This document shows, one piece after another, positions 49,546 through 59,204 of a DNA stretch of 64,000 bases (the stretch's first letter is position 1; every line of letters starts with the position of its first letter). The notes beneath the pieces are model-generated. The model searched no databases. It worked only from the letters and a program-made list of their open reading frames with translations, and was not told the DNA's origin. Origin of the DNA: JAJZXY01 sp046706185. GTDB taxonomy: Archaea; Thermoplasmatota; Thermoplasmata; Sysuiplasmatales; Sysuiplasmataceae. The stretch lies in the NCBI GenBank assembly GCA_046706185.1, contig JBJKPR010000044.1:1-64000 (forward strand), read 5' to 3'. Made by a program: the position numbers and the translations under genes.

Positions 49546-52040
49546 TACACACCTCCATGTCTCAGCGTCCACAACTGAAGAACTTCATTCGCAGGAAACG
49601 AGGAAGGCGACGGGTAGTATAGCAGAGGCAGATACTGCCCGCTTGCCCATACGTGGACGTAGTTGTCATACTGGCTGCTGCCAGGGTTTTCCGCCTGTCC
49701 TCCCGGGTAGACGCCGTAGGAGTCGGATATGTTGGCGAGGCTGGCGATGTATGTGAAGCTCTGACCACCAGTTGCAGGGTTAGACGGGCCGAAGCCGGAT
49801 GCGTCGTTCAGCGTGAAGAAGTCTCCTCCAGAAGAGATCGGCCCGTCGCTCAGTGCGCTTGAGCCAGTCAGGCTTGGGAAGTAGAAGTAGTAGAAATGCC
49901 CCCATGAGAAGTTGCTTCCGTAACCGCTTATTGAGGCCATTGCCTCCACCATGGAGGTGTAGGCGGCATTCCAAATGCTCCCTTTGCCCAGGAGGCCTGT
50001 ATAGTTGTAGGCAAGCGTGGCAATCACATCCTCGTCGAGCGATGAGAGCCCGACAGTCCCGGCATAGCTGCCGCTCATACCTGAAAACCTGACCTTCGAG
50101 TATGACTGGTAGATGCCGAACCGCTGCATCACCGGGCTTACTGTGTTGTTGAAGAAGCTCATGTAGAAGAACCACCACACTGTTGCAGCATCGGAGCTTG
50201 AGTTCATCTCATAGTTCCAATCCTTCAGAAGGCTCAACGCGCGCAGGACGGTGTTGTTTGTGGTGTTGGACAGAAGTGCTACAAGCCTTGGAACACTGAC
50301 GGCTGCCGCATAGTCTGTGTAGTTGTGCTGTTGAAGCTTCATGAGGTCGGATATGCTCACATTGTTGTGAGTCGACAGGTAACTGTAGACAGTGTCCGCC
50401 CTGTTTCCCCCTGAAAAGCTCATTGTATTGCCAAACCAGAATGGATAGGATGGTCCGACAGACCTCTGATTGGAGCTTACGATGAACCCCGATTGAGGGT
50501 TGATATCGTGCGGAACGAGCGAGTACGGGATGCTGCCAGAGATGTACTGCTGCCCGTCCCCCGGGAGAAGGGACCCGGGATTGTAAGGCACACCGCCTGA
50601 CCTTGAGAACACGGGGTAGTAGCCGGGGGATATATCTGCCACCATGGATTCTGAAGCAAATGCGAAGTTCTGATATGGGGCTTTCCAGATGGAAAGTGCC
50701 TTGCGGAACTGCGTCCAGTTCTGTGACTGCATCACCTGTAGCAGTGAACCGAGGTCGTTAGTGAAACTGTTTCCCAGCCACTCCATTACAATGGCCAGAC
50801 CCCCCTGCTCCTCCATGACGGGGCCGATATCTGTCCAGGCAAACCGCTCTCCGAAGAGTGTGTGGAATGATATCTGCCTCCACGTCCCGTTCTGGTAGTA
50901 TTCGCTTCCATTTACCCTCTGAAGATAGAAGAACGTCCCCCAGCTTATTGCCTGCACATCTGTCAGCGTCCACGCAATCCTGTCATTATGCCCTATCACA
51001 ACGACGGGTGCGCCCGGGAGAACGACGCCGTAAACATTGAAGTCAGGGTCCACGAGCTGCACCTGGAACCAGATTGGGGGCAATGTGAAAGAAAGCACCG
51101 GTCCACCGACGAGCATCGGCTTTCCGGTTGAAGTTCTGTTGCCGGCAACAACAAACTCGTTGCTGTGGTCTGCAGTATTGGAAGGGAATATGTGCGGCAT
51201 GTCGAAGGCCCTGAACTTGAGCCACAGGGAATATGCCATTGATGCGACTGTTGAGTTCACTGTCCACGTGTTGTTCATTATAGACTCAACGTAAGTGTTC
51301 GGCGGACCGCTGTAACCAGCATAGTACACCTGCGGAGTTGGGGCGAAGTCCGGTATGACGTTGCCTGTGAAATTCCCGAGTTTGAAGTGCATTATGGTAT
51401 AGAGAAGCGCGTCCGGACCGTATTCAAGGTTCTGCACCATGTACTCCTGCACAGCATAGCTGTCCACGGGGGTCCAGAGCGAGGGTGTGTAGCCAAGCAG
51501 CTTGAACATGAAAGGCAGGTCATTAGCCCTGGCGGAGTAATTGATGTATGCGTTCACCCCCTGGGCGTATGCCTCCAGTGTCTGCACTGACATCATGTCT
51601 GTGGAGTTCACGGATGCATTCGCAAGGACACTCTGCCAGTCCTTCTGTGCGGTGACATAGAGCCCAAGGTTGAGCTGGAAACTGTCATATGACGAATATG
51701 AGCTTCCGAGTATTGGAGCGAGCTGACCAATTGCCGCCCTCCTGAACACATCCATCTGCCAGAGCCTTTCCTTGGCCTGGACGAACCCGAGAGAGTAGAA
51801 CAGGTCGTGGTTGTTTCCGGCGTAGATGTGGTATACGCCCTCGACGTCCTGTAAAACTGTGACGTTTCCCTCTATGCCTGGAAGTGAATAGCTCCTGTTT
51901 GCAATCTGGAGATTGCCTGCATTCTTCCATACACCACCGTTGGGATTGAGAATGCCTCCCAGCGGTGTTGCATAACCCACTCCAACAAGTAGTGCTACGA
52001 GCAAAAGCGCGGCCAGCGGAGTAAGACGTTTTAGCCGCAT
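49545..52040 (-). CDS. Secreted penicillin-acylase-family hydrolase
   Basis: The 831-residue precursor has a signal peptide (PLAALLLVALLVGVG) and the two-chain Ntn-hydrolase layout. The alpha chain has YHIYAGNNHDLFYSLGFVQAKERLWQM. A nucleophile Ser follows in NTADHSNEFVVAGNRTSTGKP (autocleavage just before Ser), then PPIWFQVQL. The beta chain has VVIGHNDRIAWTLTDVQAISWGTFF and QNFAFASESMVADISPGYYP. These are the family's canonical blocks. It hydrolyses amide bonds of acyl compounds outside the cell: possibly peptides, acylated homoserine lactones or antibiotics. Many N-x-S/T sites suggest surface glycosylation, in keeping with an acid-loving archaeal exoenzyme. Confidence 0.92.
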   Translation of the reverse strand: MRLKRLTPLAALLLVALLVGVGYATPLGGILNPNGGVWKNAGNLQIANRSYSLPGIEGNVTVLQDVEGVYHIYAGNNHDLFYSLGFVQAKERLWQMDVFRRAAIGQLAPILGSSYSSYDSFQLNLGLYVTAQKDWQSVLANASVNSTDMMSVQTLEAYAQGVNAYINYSARANDLPFMFKLLGYTPSLWTPVDSYAVQEYMVQNLEYGPDALLYTIMHFKLGNFTGNVIPDFAPTPQVYYAGYSGPPNTYVESIMNNTWTVNSTVASMAYSLWLKFRAFDMPHIFPSNTADHSNEFVVAGNRTSTGKPMLVGGPVLSFTLPPIWFQVQLVDPDFNVYGVVLPGAPVVVIGHNDRIAWTLTDVQAISWGTFFYLQRVNGSEYYQNGTWRQISFHTLFGERFAWTDIGPVMEEQGGLAIVMEWLGNSFTNDLGSLLQVMQSQNWTQFRKALSIWKAPYQNFAFASESMVADISPGYYPVFSRSGGVPYNPGSLLPGDGQQYISGSIPYSLVPHDINPQSGFIVSSNQRSVGPSYPFWFGNTMSFSGGNRADTVYSYLSTHNNVSISDLMKLQQHNYTDYAAAVSVPRLVALLSNTTNNTVLRALSLLKDWNYEMNSSSDAATVWWFFYMSFFNNTVSPVMQRFGIYQSYSKVRFSGMSGSYAGTVGLSSLDEDVIATLAYNYTGLLGKGSIWNAAYTSMVEAMASISGYGSNFSWGHFYYFYFPSLTGSSALSDGPISSGGDFFTLNDASGFGPSNPATGGQSFTYIASLANISDSYGVYPGGQAENPGSSQYDNYVHVWASGQYLPLLYYPSPSSFPANEVLQLWTLRHGGV

Positions 52041-52134
52041 GCACCTTAATAATCCAGGCCGTATTTAAATGCTGGAGTCATGAGGCGGCAGGCAGGTCCT
52101 GGCGACGCGGCCTTCCTGTTGGAAACCAATATCT

Positions 52135-53796
52135 ATGATACAGCGCCTACAGGGTGCAGTAGGTGATTGGGTGGAGAATGACAGAGGTTTGCACCTGACC
52201 ATAGGCAATCTCCTCGGGGATGCTGCGCTCCGGCACCCTCAGAAGGAGATAGTGTATGGAACTGAAAGATATTCATACCGCCAGTTCAGCGAGAGGGTGA
52301 GGCGAATATCATCTGCGCTGATCAAAAAAGTCGGCGTTCATGAGGGTGACGTCGTGGCAGTTCTTGACTGGGACAGTATGAGATACATGGAGTCATACTT
52401 TGCAGTGCCTATGGCGGGCGCCGTTCTGCACACAGTCAACATAAGGTATCCGCCGGAAGTGATATACTACACAATGGCCCACGCGGAGGACAGGTACGTC
52501 ATAGTAAGGGATGAGTTCCTGCCGATGCTTGAGAAGTACGCGGAGATGTTTGAGTTTGTAAAGGGGTGGATTGTGTTCAGCGAAAGCGGAAAGGAGGTGA
52601 ACACTACCCTTAAGCCGTTTTTCAACTACACTGACCTTCTGAAGGAGGAGGAAGGAACGCTTCCAGAGGTGTCGGAGGAGAGAATGGCGACAGTGTTCTA
52701 CACCTCAGGAACGACAGGTATGCCCAAAGGTGTCACGTTCACGCACAAGCAGATAGTGCTGCACGCAATGGCGCTTCAGATGGCCGGAGCAATGCGGCCG
52801 TTGAACAATTCGGAGAATGATGTTGTAATGCCGCTCGTGCCCATGTTCCACGTCCATTCATGGGGACTTCCTTACAATTCTCTTTTCACCGGCATGAAAT
52901 ATGTCCTTCCCGGTAGGTACGATTTCCCGAGGCTGCTCGAGACGATAGAGCGGGAGAAGGTGACGTTCACCGCCTCCGTCCCGTCCATCCTATACATGCT
53001 CCTGTCCGCCCCGAACCTCAAGGAACATGCAGCTGCCCTGAGGGGGCTGAAGATACTTGTCGGGGGCGCATCTCTGCCGAAGGGGCTTGCAACGAGTGCG
53101 CGCGCACTCGGGCTTGTTGTTGTGGGCGCATACGGCCTCTCCGAAACATGTCCTGCACTGACCATCTCGGTGTACAACGAGAGGGTCGCGTCGCTTCCTG
53201 AGGAGAAGAGGCAGGAGTTTCTGCTCAAAGCGGGAATCCCCTTCCCTCTCGTGCAGATAAGGATTGTGGATTCCGATTTCAGGGACGTTCCTGCCGACGG
53301 TCAGACTGCAGGAGAGGTGGTGACACGAACCCCCTGGTGCACGAGCGGTTACTACAAGGATCCGGAGAGGACGGATGAACTCTGGTCGCGCGGGTGGCTT
53401 CACACCGGTGACATAGCGGTCATGGACGAGTACGGCTACATCCAGATAGTCGACAGGGAGAAGGATGCAGTCAAGTCCGGCGGCGAGTTCATACCGAGCC
53501 TGCTGCTGGAGAGCGCCATAAGCGAGTGCCCGGGTGTCGGCGAGGTGGCCGTGGTAGGTTTGCCTGACCCGAAGTGGGGCGAGCGGCCATTTGCGGTTGT
53601 TACAAGAACGTCAGAGGTTACGGGAGAGAACATAGTGGAGCATTTGAAGAATTACGTCACTACGGGCCGGATCCTGGACTGGTGGATACCTGACGGCTTC
53701 GAGTTTGTGGACAGCATTCCAAAGACAAGCACAGGCAAGTCGGACAAGAAGGAGCTGCGCAAGGTTCTGCAGTCGAAGCTGAGCGGCGTCGCATGA
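52135..53796 (+). CDS. Acyl-CoA synthetase (AMP-forming)
   Basis: At 553 residues this is an ANL-family ligase. It has the P-loop-like ATP motif VFYTSGTTGMPKGVTFTH, the A5 motif VVGAYGLSETCP, the A7 motif GWLHTGDIAVMDEYGYIQIVDREKD and the A10 lysine region PKTSTGKSDKKELRK. The N-terminal part resembles medium/long-chain fatty acid synthetases. It activates fatty acids to acyl-CoA for the adjoining beta-oxidation genes on the other strand; the stops are four bases apart. It sits in the cytoplasm; no membrane helix is present. The chain-length preference is unknown. Confidence 0.93.
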   Translation: MIQRLQGAVGDWVENDRGLHLTIGNLLGDAALRHPQKEIVYGTERYSYRQFSERVRRISSALIKKVGVHEGDVVAVLDWDSMRYMESYFAVPMAGAVLHTVNIRYPPEVIYYTMAHAEDRYVIVRDEFLPMLEKYAEMFEFVKGWIVFSESGKEVNTTLKPFFNYTDLLKEEEGTLPEVSEERMATVFYTSGTTGMPKGVTFTHKQIVLHAMALQMAGAMRPLNNSENDVVMPLVPMFHVHSWGLPYNSLFTGMKYVLPGRYDFPRLLETIEREKVTFTASVPSILYMLLSAPNLKEHAAALRGLKILVGGASLPKGLATSARALGLVVVGAYGLSETCPALTISVYNERVASLPEEKRQEFLLKAGIPFPLVQIRIVDSDFRDVPADGQTAGEVVTRTPWCTSGYYKDPERTDELWSRGWLHTGDIAVMDEYGYIQIVDREKDAVKSGGEFIPSLLLESAISECPGVGEVAVVGLPDPKWGERPFAVVTRTSEVTGENIVEHLKNYVTTGRILDWWIPDGFEFVDSIPKTSTGKSDKKELRKVLQSKLSGVA

Positions 53797-53799
53797 AGT

Positions 53800-54873
53800 C
53801 TAGATTGAGGCGCTTCCGTTTCCAAGCATGTGGTGCGCGAGCTCGGTCAGCTCCGCGTTCCTGTTTCCTGCCAGAGACTCGAGAGCCATCGCATCCCTGT
53901 AGTATTTCTCAATCTGATACTCCTCGAAGTAACCGTTGCCTCCATGTACCTGCATCGAAAGCTTTGATGCCCTGACTGCTGCGTCGGTGATGAGCAACTT
54001 GGCTATTAGCCCCTCCCTTCCTGCAGAGGCTGCATTGGAATACAGGTACTCCCTGAGGACTTCTATCTCCGCCTGCATCGCTGAAATGGAGTATGCCACA
54101 GGCTTGTATTCCTCGAGACGCGAGCCGAAGGTTTTCCTCGTCTTTGAATAGTCTACTGCCTTCGCTATCGTCCCCTCGGCTATACCGAGCGCAACGGCGG
54201 CGACTGCAGCCGAGCTGCGCTTCATCGCCGCGGCAACCGGGTTGTTTGCCTGCCCGTCGCACAGTCTGACCACATCTCCCCCTGTCGAGGAATATTCGAC
54301 CTGAGCAAAACCGAGCCCCCTGAAACCGAGCCGCCTCCTTCCCCCGGCCTGGCTGATACCTCCGCTCACCATCAGAACGGTTCCATCTCCTGTGGACACA
54401 ACGTGCACTGATGCAGCCGGGTGGACTACGAACTCAGCCCTCCCTGCGAGCTGATGCAGTGCACTGTTGAACAGTAGCGAATTCATGCCCCTGTTTGAGA
54501 TAAGGTCATCCGCCACAACTGTCCCGCTTGCTGCCCCAGACGCGATTGCGAGCATTCTTTCGGCTGCGTCTTCCTCCCCGCAGGCTGCAAGTGAGCCGAG
54601 GACAAGCGAATTCTGCAGGTAGGTGTAGAACGAAAGGGACGGTGAATGCATCGCAAGCGTTTCAAGAAGGAGAAGATATGAAAGGCTATCGAGGCCGGCT
54701 CCCCCCAGCTTCTCAGGAAGGGTGGCTGCAAGAAATCCGCTCCCTGCCATCTTTGAAAGAAGCGTCTGCGGAATCCCGTTCCTCTCAATCTCCAGCGAAT
54801 GCTCCTTGACTTCCTTCGATGCGAACTCTCGCGCAAGGCTGAGTATGAGCTCGTTCTCCTCCGTCAGCTTCAA
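53800..54873 (-). CDS. Acyl-CoA dehydrogenase, divergent paralogue
   Basis: The 357-residue protein keeps the fold of acyl-CoA dehydrogenase: ATLPEKLGGAGLDSLSYLLLLE, AVDYSKTRKTFGSRLEEYKP, YSISAMQAEIEVLREYL and QVHGGNGYFEEYQIEKYYRDA. Compared with its neighbour it is shorter and diverged in the middle; the normal FAD-binding/substrate segment (VTD..GSD..) is replaced by VVADDLISNRGMNSLLF. Near the catalytic glutamate it reads MALESLAGN, not IYEGT, though a Glu remains. It may have a different substrate or be a heterocomplex partner of the other dehydrogenase. It is the last gene of the beta-oxidation operon. Confidence 0.85.
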   Translation of the reverse strand: MKLTEENELILSLAREFASKEVKEHSLEIERNGIPQTLLSKMAGSGFLAATLPEKLGGAGLDSLSYLLLLETLAMHSPSLSFYTYLQNSLVLGSLAACGEEDAAERMLAIASGAASGTVVADDLISNRGMNSLLFNSALHQLAGRAEFVVHPAASVHVVSTGDGTVLMVSGGISQAGGRRRLGFRGLGFAQVEYSSTGGDVVRLCDGQANNPVAAAMKRSSAAVAAVALGIAEGTIAKAVDYSKTRKTFGSRLEEYKPVAYSISAMQAEIEVLREYLYSNAASAGREGLIAKLLITDAAVRASKLSMQVHGGNGYFEEYQIEKYYRDAMALESLAGNRNAELTELAHHMLGNGSASI

Positions 54874-54874
54874 T

Positions 54875-55999
54875 TCAGTCCCCTCCGCCGTCCAGCATCC
54901 TGGCTATTATGAGCTTCTCCACCTCGCTTGTCCCCTCCCATATTTCCATGATCTTTGCATCCCTGTAGAACCTTTCGAGATCGCCGGTGATGCCGTCGAC
55001 GCCCATGAATTCGAGTATCCTTGTCACTGCGTACGTTGCGGTTTCGGCAGCGTAGTACTTCGCAATGCTCGTAGCCACGGGGTCCGGCTTGAAACTGAAA
55101 AGGTATGATGCCGCCCTGTAGGTAAGAAGCCTTGCTGCCTCTATCCTGCTCGCCAATTCCGCAACAAGGAACTGTGTGCTCTCGGAACTGCAGAGATCGT
55201 TCTTCTCCTCTCTTAGGGATGCCGTGTAATTCTTCAGTCGATCGAAGGCGCCCTTCGCTATGCCGAGCGCCTGCGCGGCCACGTATATCCTGGATATGTT
55301 GAAGAAGGTCATGACATAGTAGAATGCCCTCCCCTCCTCGCCTATGACGTTTTCCGCGGGTATGTGCACGTTGTCGAATGTGAGTTCTGCCGTGTTCGTT
55401 GCCCTCATGCCGAGCTTGCCCTTGAGCTGTGTCGAACTGAAACCGGGCATGGACGATTCCACAATGACCATAGTCAGCCCCCTGTGCCTCTTCTCAGCTG
55501 TTCCCGGCGATGAGCGGGCAAGCAGGTAGAAATGGTCGGCAATCGCCCCGTTTGTAATGAATATCTTCTGCCCGTTCAGGACGTAATTCCCGTCATCCCC
55601 TTTCTGAAGTGTGGCGCTGATGCCCGCCACGTCGCTGCCAGCGCCCGAATCAGTCACGGCGAACCCGCTTATCTTCTCCCCTCTCATCACAGGTTCAAGG
55701 TACTTCTTCCTCTGCAGGTCGTTTCCGAACAGCAGAAGGATCTCGCTCCCGAAGGCAGGTACGATCGCAGACAGTCCGAGGCCCGGATCGATGCTGCAGA
55801 ATTCCTCCATCGCCACAAGCATTCCCCAGGGGTTTGACATGTCGAGGAACCCCTCGCTGTATGCCCTCTTCCTGATCTCCTCAGGGTACTTCTCCTCGCT
55901 GTCGTACTTCGACGCGACCTCGGGTGTGAACTCCCTTGTGGCGAACTCCCTAGCCCTCAGTTTCATTGCCTTGACATCTTCAGGCAGCTCAAAGTCCAC
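54875..55999 (-). CDS. Acyl-CoA dehydrogenase
   Basis: A canonical 374-residue flavoenzyme oxidising acyl-CoA to trans-2-enoyl-CoA. Key blocks are FAVTDSGAGSDVAGISAT, YVLNGQKIFITNGAIADHFYL, TNTAELTFDNVHIPAENVIG, KEEKNDL-like loop, and YRDAKIMEIWEGTSEVEKLI with the catalytic Glu in WEGT. GTG 55999 (MDFELPEDV) is the preferred start, two bases after the thiolase stop; a longer in-frame ATG overlaps thiolase by 48 bases. Electron acceptor is presumably an ETF encoded elsewhere. It lies between thiolase and the divergent paralogue in one operon. Confidence 0.94.
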   Translation of the reverse strand: MDFELPEDVKAMKLRAREFATREFTPEVASKYDSEEKYPEEIRKRAYSEGFLDMSNPWGMLVAMEEFCSIDPGLGLSAIVPAFGSEILLLFGNDLQRKKYLEPVMRGEKISGFAVTDSGAGSDVAGISATLQKGDDGNYVLNGQKIFITNGAIADHFYLLARSSPGTAEKRHRGLTMVIVESSMPGFSSTQLKGKLGMRATNTAELTFDNVHIPAENVIGEEGRAFYYVMTFFNISRIYVAAQALGIAKGAFDRLKNYTASLREEKNDLCSSESTQFLVAELASRIEAARLLTYRAASYLFSFKPDPVATSIAKYYAAETATYAVTRILEFMGVDGITGDLERFYRDAKIMEIWEGTSEVEKLIIARMLDGGGD

Positions 56000-56001
56000 T
56001 T

Positions 56002-57195
56002 CTACGCACTCTCCAGAAGAAGCGAGAATCCCTGCCCCCCGCCGACGCATAATGTCGCAATTCCGCGCTCCTTTCCCTTTTCAAGCAGCTCTCTCGCAAG
56101 CGTCCCTGTTATCCTGGAACCAGTGGCGCCCAGCGGATGGCCGATAGCAACGCCTCCGCCGTGTATGTTCACCCTCTCCTCCTCTATGCCCAGCTCTCTC
56201 ATGGCGTACAGAGCCACAATCGAGAATGCCTCATTGATCTCCCAGAGGTCTACATCCGAAGGTTTGAGCTTAAGCCTGTCAAGCGCCTTCAGCGATGCTG
56301 GAACGGGCCCCTTTCCCATCAGGCTGGGTTCGACTCCTGCCCAGCCCATGCTGGCGATCCTGGCCATGGGCCTGGCGCCTGTTTCCCTGACTTTCCTGGC
56401 GGACATGAGCATCACTACCGACGCACCGGCATTGAGAGGCGCCGAGTTGCCCGCTGTTATCACGCCGTCCTGCTTGAATGCTGGAGGAAGGCGCTGCATC
56501 TGTTCCATGGATGCGTCGCTTCTGATACTCTGATCCCTCTCCACCGAAATTGTGGTGCCGTTCTGCTCCACCGTCACAGGCAATATCTCCCGGCTGAACC
56601 AGCCATCCTCAACTGCAGCCGATGCAAGCGAGTGACTCCTCAACGCGAACCTGTCCATATCTTCCCTCCGTATGCCGCTCTCCTCGGCGAGCTTTTCAGC
56701 CGTAAGGCCCATTGAATAGCCTATGTTCATCTGGTACCTCATGTACTCCGGTCTTGCGATGAGCTTCATGTTCGGAGCAATGTGCTGGTTGTTTGCCATT
56801 GGCACATGTGTCATGTGCTCGAACCCGCCTGCAAGCACTATGTCGGAGTAACCATCCCTGATCTCAAGCGCTCCCATCATTATCGCGTTCAGCGACGATG
56901 AGCATGCCCTGTCGATCGCTGCAGCAGGTACCTCGACAGGAAGGCCGGCCAGCAGGACAGGGTGCCTGCCGCCATAAAGCCAGTTTTCATCAACCTGAAG
57001 TGCGCAGCCTGTGATGACATCCCCTATTTCGGCCGGTTTGATGCCTGTTCTGGCTACAACAGTCCTGATCAGCGAGGCGAGAACGTCATCCATCCTCACG
57101 CTGTTGAACAGATCCTTTTCAGGCTGGGAGGGCCTGGACCTCGAGAAGGCGCTCCTGAGGTAATCGACAATGAACACTTCCTCCACCGCTCTCAC
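56002..57195 (-). CDS. 3-Ketoacyl-CoA thiolase (acetyl-CoA acyltransferase)
   Basis: A 397-residue thiolase with nucleophilic Cys in IDRACSSSLNAIMMG, the AGGFEHMTHVPMANN block, EEAFSIVALYAMRE-like INEAFS, GGGVAIGHPLGATGSRITGTL (catalytic His) and ATLCVGGGQGFSLLLE (second Cys). It cleaves 3-ketoacyl-CoA with CoA to acetyl-CoA and a shortened acyl-CoA. The GTG start overlaps the stop of the HADH-crotonase fusion by four bases, so translation is coupled. The presence of a degradative thiolase directly after the dehydrogenase/hydratase points to oxidation rather than synthesis. Confidence 0.95.
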   Translation of the reverse strand: MRAVEEVFIVDYLRSAFSRSRPSQPEKDLFNSVRMDDVLASLIRTVVARTGIKPAEIGDVITGCALQVDENWLYGGRHPVLLAGLPVEVPAAAIDRACSSSLNAIMMGALEIRDGYSDIVLAGGFEHMTHVPMANNQHIAPNMKLIARPEYMRYQMNIGYSMGLTAEKLAEESGIRREDMDRFALRSHSLASAAVEDGWFSREILPVTVEQNGTTISVERDQSIRSDASMEQMQRLPPAFKQDGVITAGNSAPLNAGASVVMLMSARKVRETGARPMARIASMGWAGVEPSLMGKGPVPASLKALDRLKLKPSDVDLWEINEAFSIVALYAMRELGIEEERVNIHGGGVAIGHPLGATGSRITGTLARELLEKGKERGIATLCVGGGQGFSLLLESA

Positions 57196-59165
57196 TTCCC
57201 CTTGAACTCCGGCTTCCTTTTCTGAAGGAAAGCACCTATGCCCTCCTTCAGGTCCTCGGTGCCAAATACCATACCCGCCGCGAACGACTCCATTTCAAGC
57301 CCCACATCCGAGCTTCCCTCTGCCGCCCTGTTTACAAGTCTCTTTGCCAGAACCGATGCTACAGGCGCAGCAGACGCTGCTATCTTGCTCGCGAATTCGA
57401 TCGAACCTGCATCGACATCCTTGAGTATGCTTGTGACAATGCCGTACGCTTTTGCCTCCTCTGCCGTTATCCTCTCGGCCGTGAGTATCATGCTCAGTGC
57501 CCTGGACGGCCCGACCATCCTGGTCAAAAGCTGGGTTCCGCCCCAGGCAGGGATCAGCCCCCTTGTCACTTCCGGAAAGGCAAGACGTGCATCCTCTGAA
57601 GAAACGCGTATATCGCATGCGAGTGCAAGTTCAAGGGCACCGCCCAGCACATATCCCTTGAGCGCTGCAATCGTTATCTTGGGAATCTCCGAGAGTCTCC
57701 GCAGCGTCCTTTCACCCTTTCTCGCATATTCCATGAACTCGTAAGCACCGGGGATGAATGCAGAGAGTTCAGCACCCGTCGAGAAGTTCTGACCAGTCCC
57801 GGTAACCACTATGACTCTTATGTCCTTCCTGTCCCAGAGCTCATCAACGGCACTGTCAAGGTCACTGAGAACTTCGCCGTTGATCATATTGTACTTTGGT
57901 CTGTTTATCGATATGCGGGCGACCGGGCCGAACTCCTCGACAGTCAGCGTCCCTCCTCTCACGCCTTCAGCTGTTCCGACCTCGGCCTTCCCCATCTCCT
58001 CCTTTGCTGCGGTCAGCCTTCCTTCTACAGCATCCCTCAGCTTCCCCTCGGCTATTGACCTGGCAGGTGAAAAAAGCGTGGTTCCAAACCTGTCCGCCAG
58101 GCGTTCAAGTGTCTCCCTCACCTCAGCATTGGTCATGCTTTTTGCGACTGTTATCGGACCGAATGGCCTGTTCATCCCCAGACGAACGGCTGTCTCTATC
58201 TCTTCAGGCTGTGCGACGCCTTCCTCAAGAAGTTTTACAGCCTCGTTGATTTCAACCGCGAAGATGTCCATGAGTGCAACCTTGTCCGTTGCCTTCGAAT
58301 TGTCTATCTTTGGTCTTCCCGAACTCCAGTCGTGGAAACCCCGCCCCGTCTTCTTTCCGAGATTGCCGGATGCGACCATATCCCCAAAGACCTTGCACCT
58401 GCCGTACTCAGGCGAGAGCTCGCTGGCGTAGTAGTCGAGTGAGTTCTTTACGACATCTATGCCCACGTAGTCAATAAGTTCGTAAGGTCCCATAGGAAGT
58501 CCCTGCATCCTGCCGAACGCATCAACTTCTTCAGGAGTTGCTATCTGCCTGTCCTGAAGCAGCCCGAACAGTAGCAGTTCTGCTGCATTGATCCTGTTCA
58601 CCACAAAACCCGGGGTGTCCCTTCTGACGATCACCGGCACCTTCTGCAGGCCCACCAGCAGCTTCCTCACTGCCTCCACCGTCTCGTCGCTTGTCTGCTC
58701 CCCCTTGACGACCTCCACCAGCTTCATTACTACTGCAGGGTTGAAAAAATGAATTCCAACAACTCTCGAGGGATCACTTACGTTCTTCGCTATCTCCGTG
58801 ATCCGTATGTTGGATGTGTTGCTTCCAAGTATTGCCCCCGGGGGTGCTGAGCCCTCTGCCTGCCTGAAGACGTTCCTCTTGAGCTCGGGCAGTTCGGGGA
58901 CAGCCTCGATGACAAGCTCCGCATCCGCAAGTGACTTGGCGAGGTCTGTCGATGGAGTTATGCGGGCAAGCACCTCCCCCATTGCTTCCGCAGTGAGATC
59001 GCCCTTCCTGACAAGCCTTTCCAGGCTGGAGCGTATCCTCCCCATACCTGTATCGAGAAAGTCCTGCTTCACATCAACGAGATTGACGGCATGCCCGCCC
59101 AGCGCAAAGACCTCTGCAATTCCATGCCCCATCTCACCAGCACCTATGACAGCAACTCTCTTCAT
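57192..59165 (-). CDS. 3-Hydroxyacyl-CoA dehydrogenase/enoyl-CoA hydratase fusion
   Basis: This 657-residue bifunctional protein has the dehydrogenase first (Rossmann start VAVIGAGEMGHGIAEVFALG; GIHFFNPAVVMKLVEVVKGE; C-terminal 3HCDH halves, about residues 1-390). A crotonase domain follows (about 405-657: ISINRPKYNMINGEVL; ALKGYVLGGALELALACDIR; FPEVTRGLIPAWGGTQLL with catalytic Glu). This order, HADH-ECH, is the archaeal type and the reverse of bacterial FadB. It converts enoyl-CoA to 3-hydroxyacyl- and 3-ketoacyl-CoA. It follows the SCP2 gene by 39 bases and is translationally coupled to the thiolase. Confidence 0.95.
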   Translation of the reverse strand: MKRVAVIGAGEMGHGIAEVFALGGHAVNLVDVKQDFLDTGMGRIRSSLERLVRKGDLTAEAMGEVLARITPSTDLAKSLADAELVIEAVPELPELKRNVFRQAEGSAPPGAILGSNTSNIRITEIAKNVSDPSRVVGIHFFNPAVVMKLVEVVKGEQTSDETVEAVRKLLVGLQKVPVIVRRDTPGFVVNRINAAELLLFGLLQDRQIATPEEVDAFGRMQGLPMGPYELIDYVGIDVVKNSLDYYASELSPEYGRCKVFGDMVASGNLGKKTGRGFHDWSSGRPKIDNSKATDKVALMDIFAVEINEAVKLLEEGVAQPEEIETAVRLGMNRPFGPITVAKSMTNAEVRETLERLADRFGTTLFSPARSIAEGKLRDAVEGRLTAAKEEMGKAEVGTAEGVRGGTLTVEEFGPVARISINRPKYNMINGEVLSDLDSAVDELWDRKDIRVIVVTGTGQNFSTGAELSAFIPGAYEFMEYARKGERTLRRLSEIPKITIAALKGYVLGGALELALACDIRVSSEDARLAFPEVTRGLIPAWGGTQLLTRMVGPSRALSMILTAERITAEEAKAYGIVTSILKDVDAGSIEFASKIAASAAPVASVLAKRLVNRAAEGSSDVGLEMESFAAGMVFGTEDLKEGIGAFLQKRKPEFKGK

Positions 59166-59204
59166 CGGTGTTCCTCCTCTTCGATTGGAGTGCCTGACTT
59201 CAGG

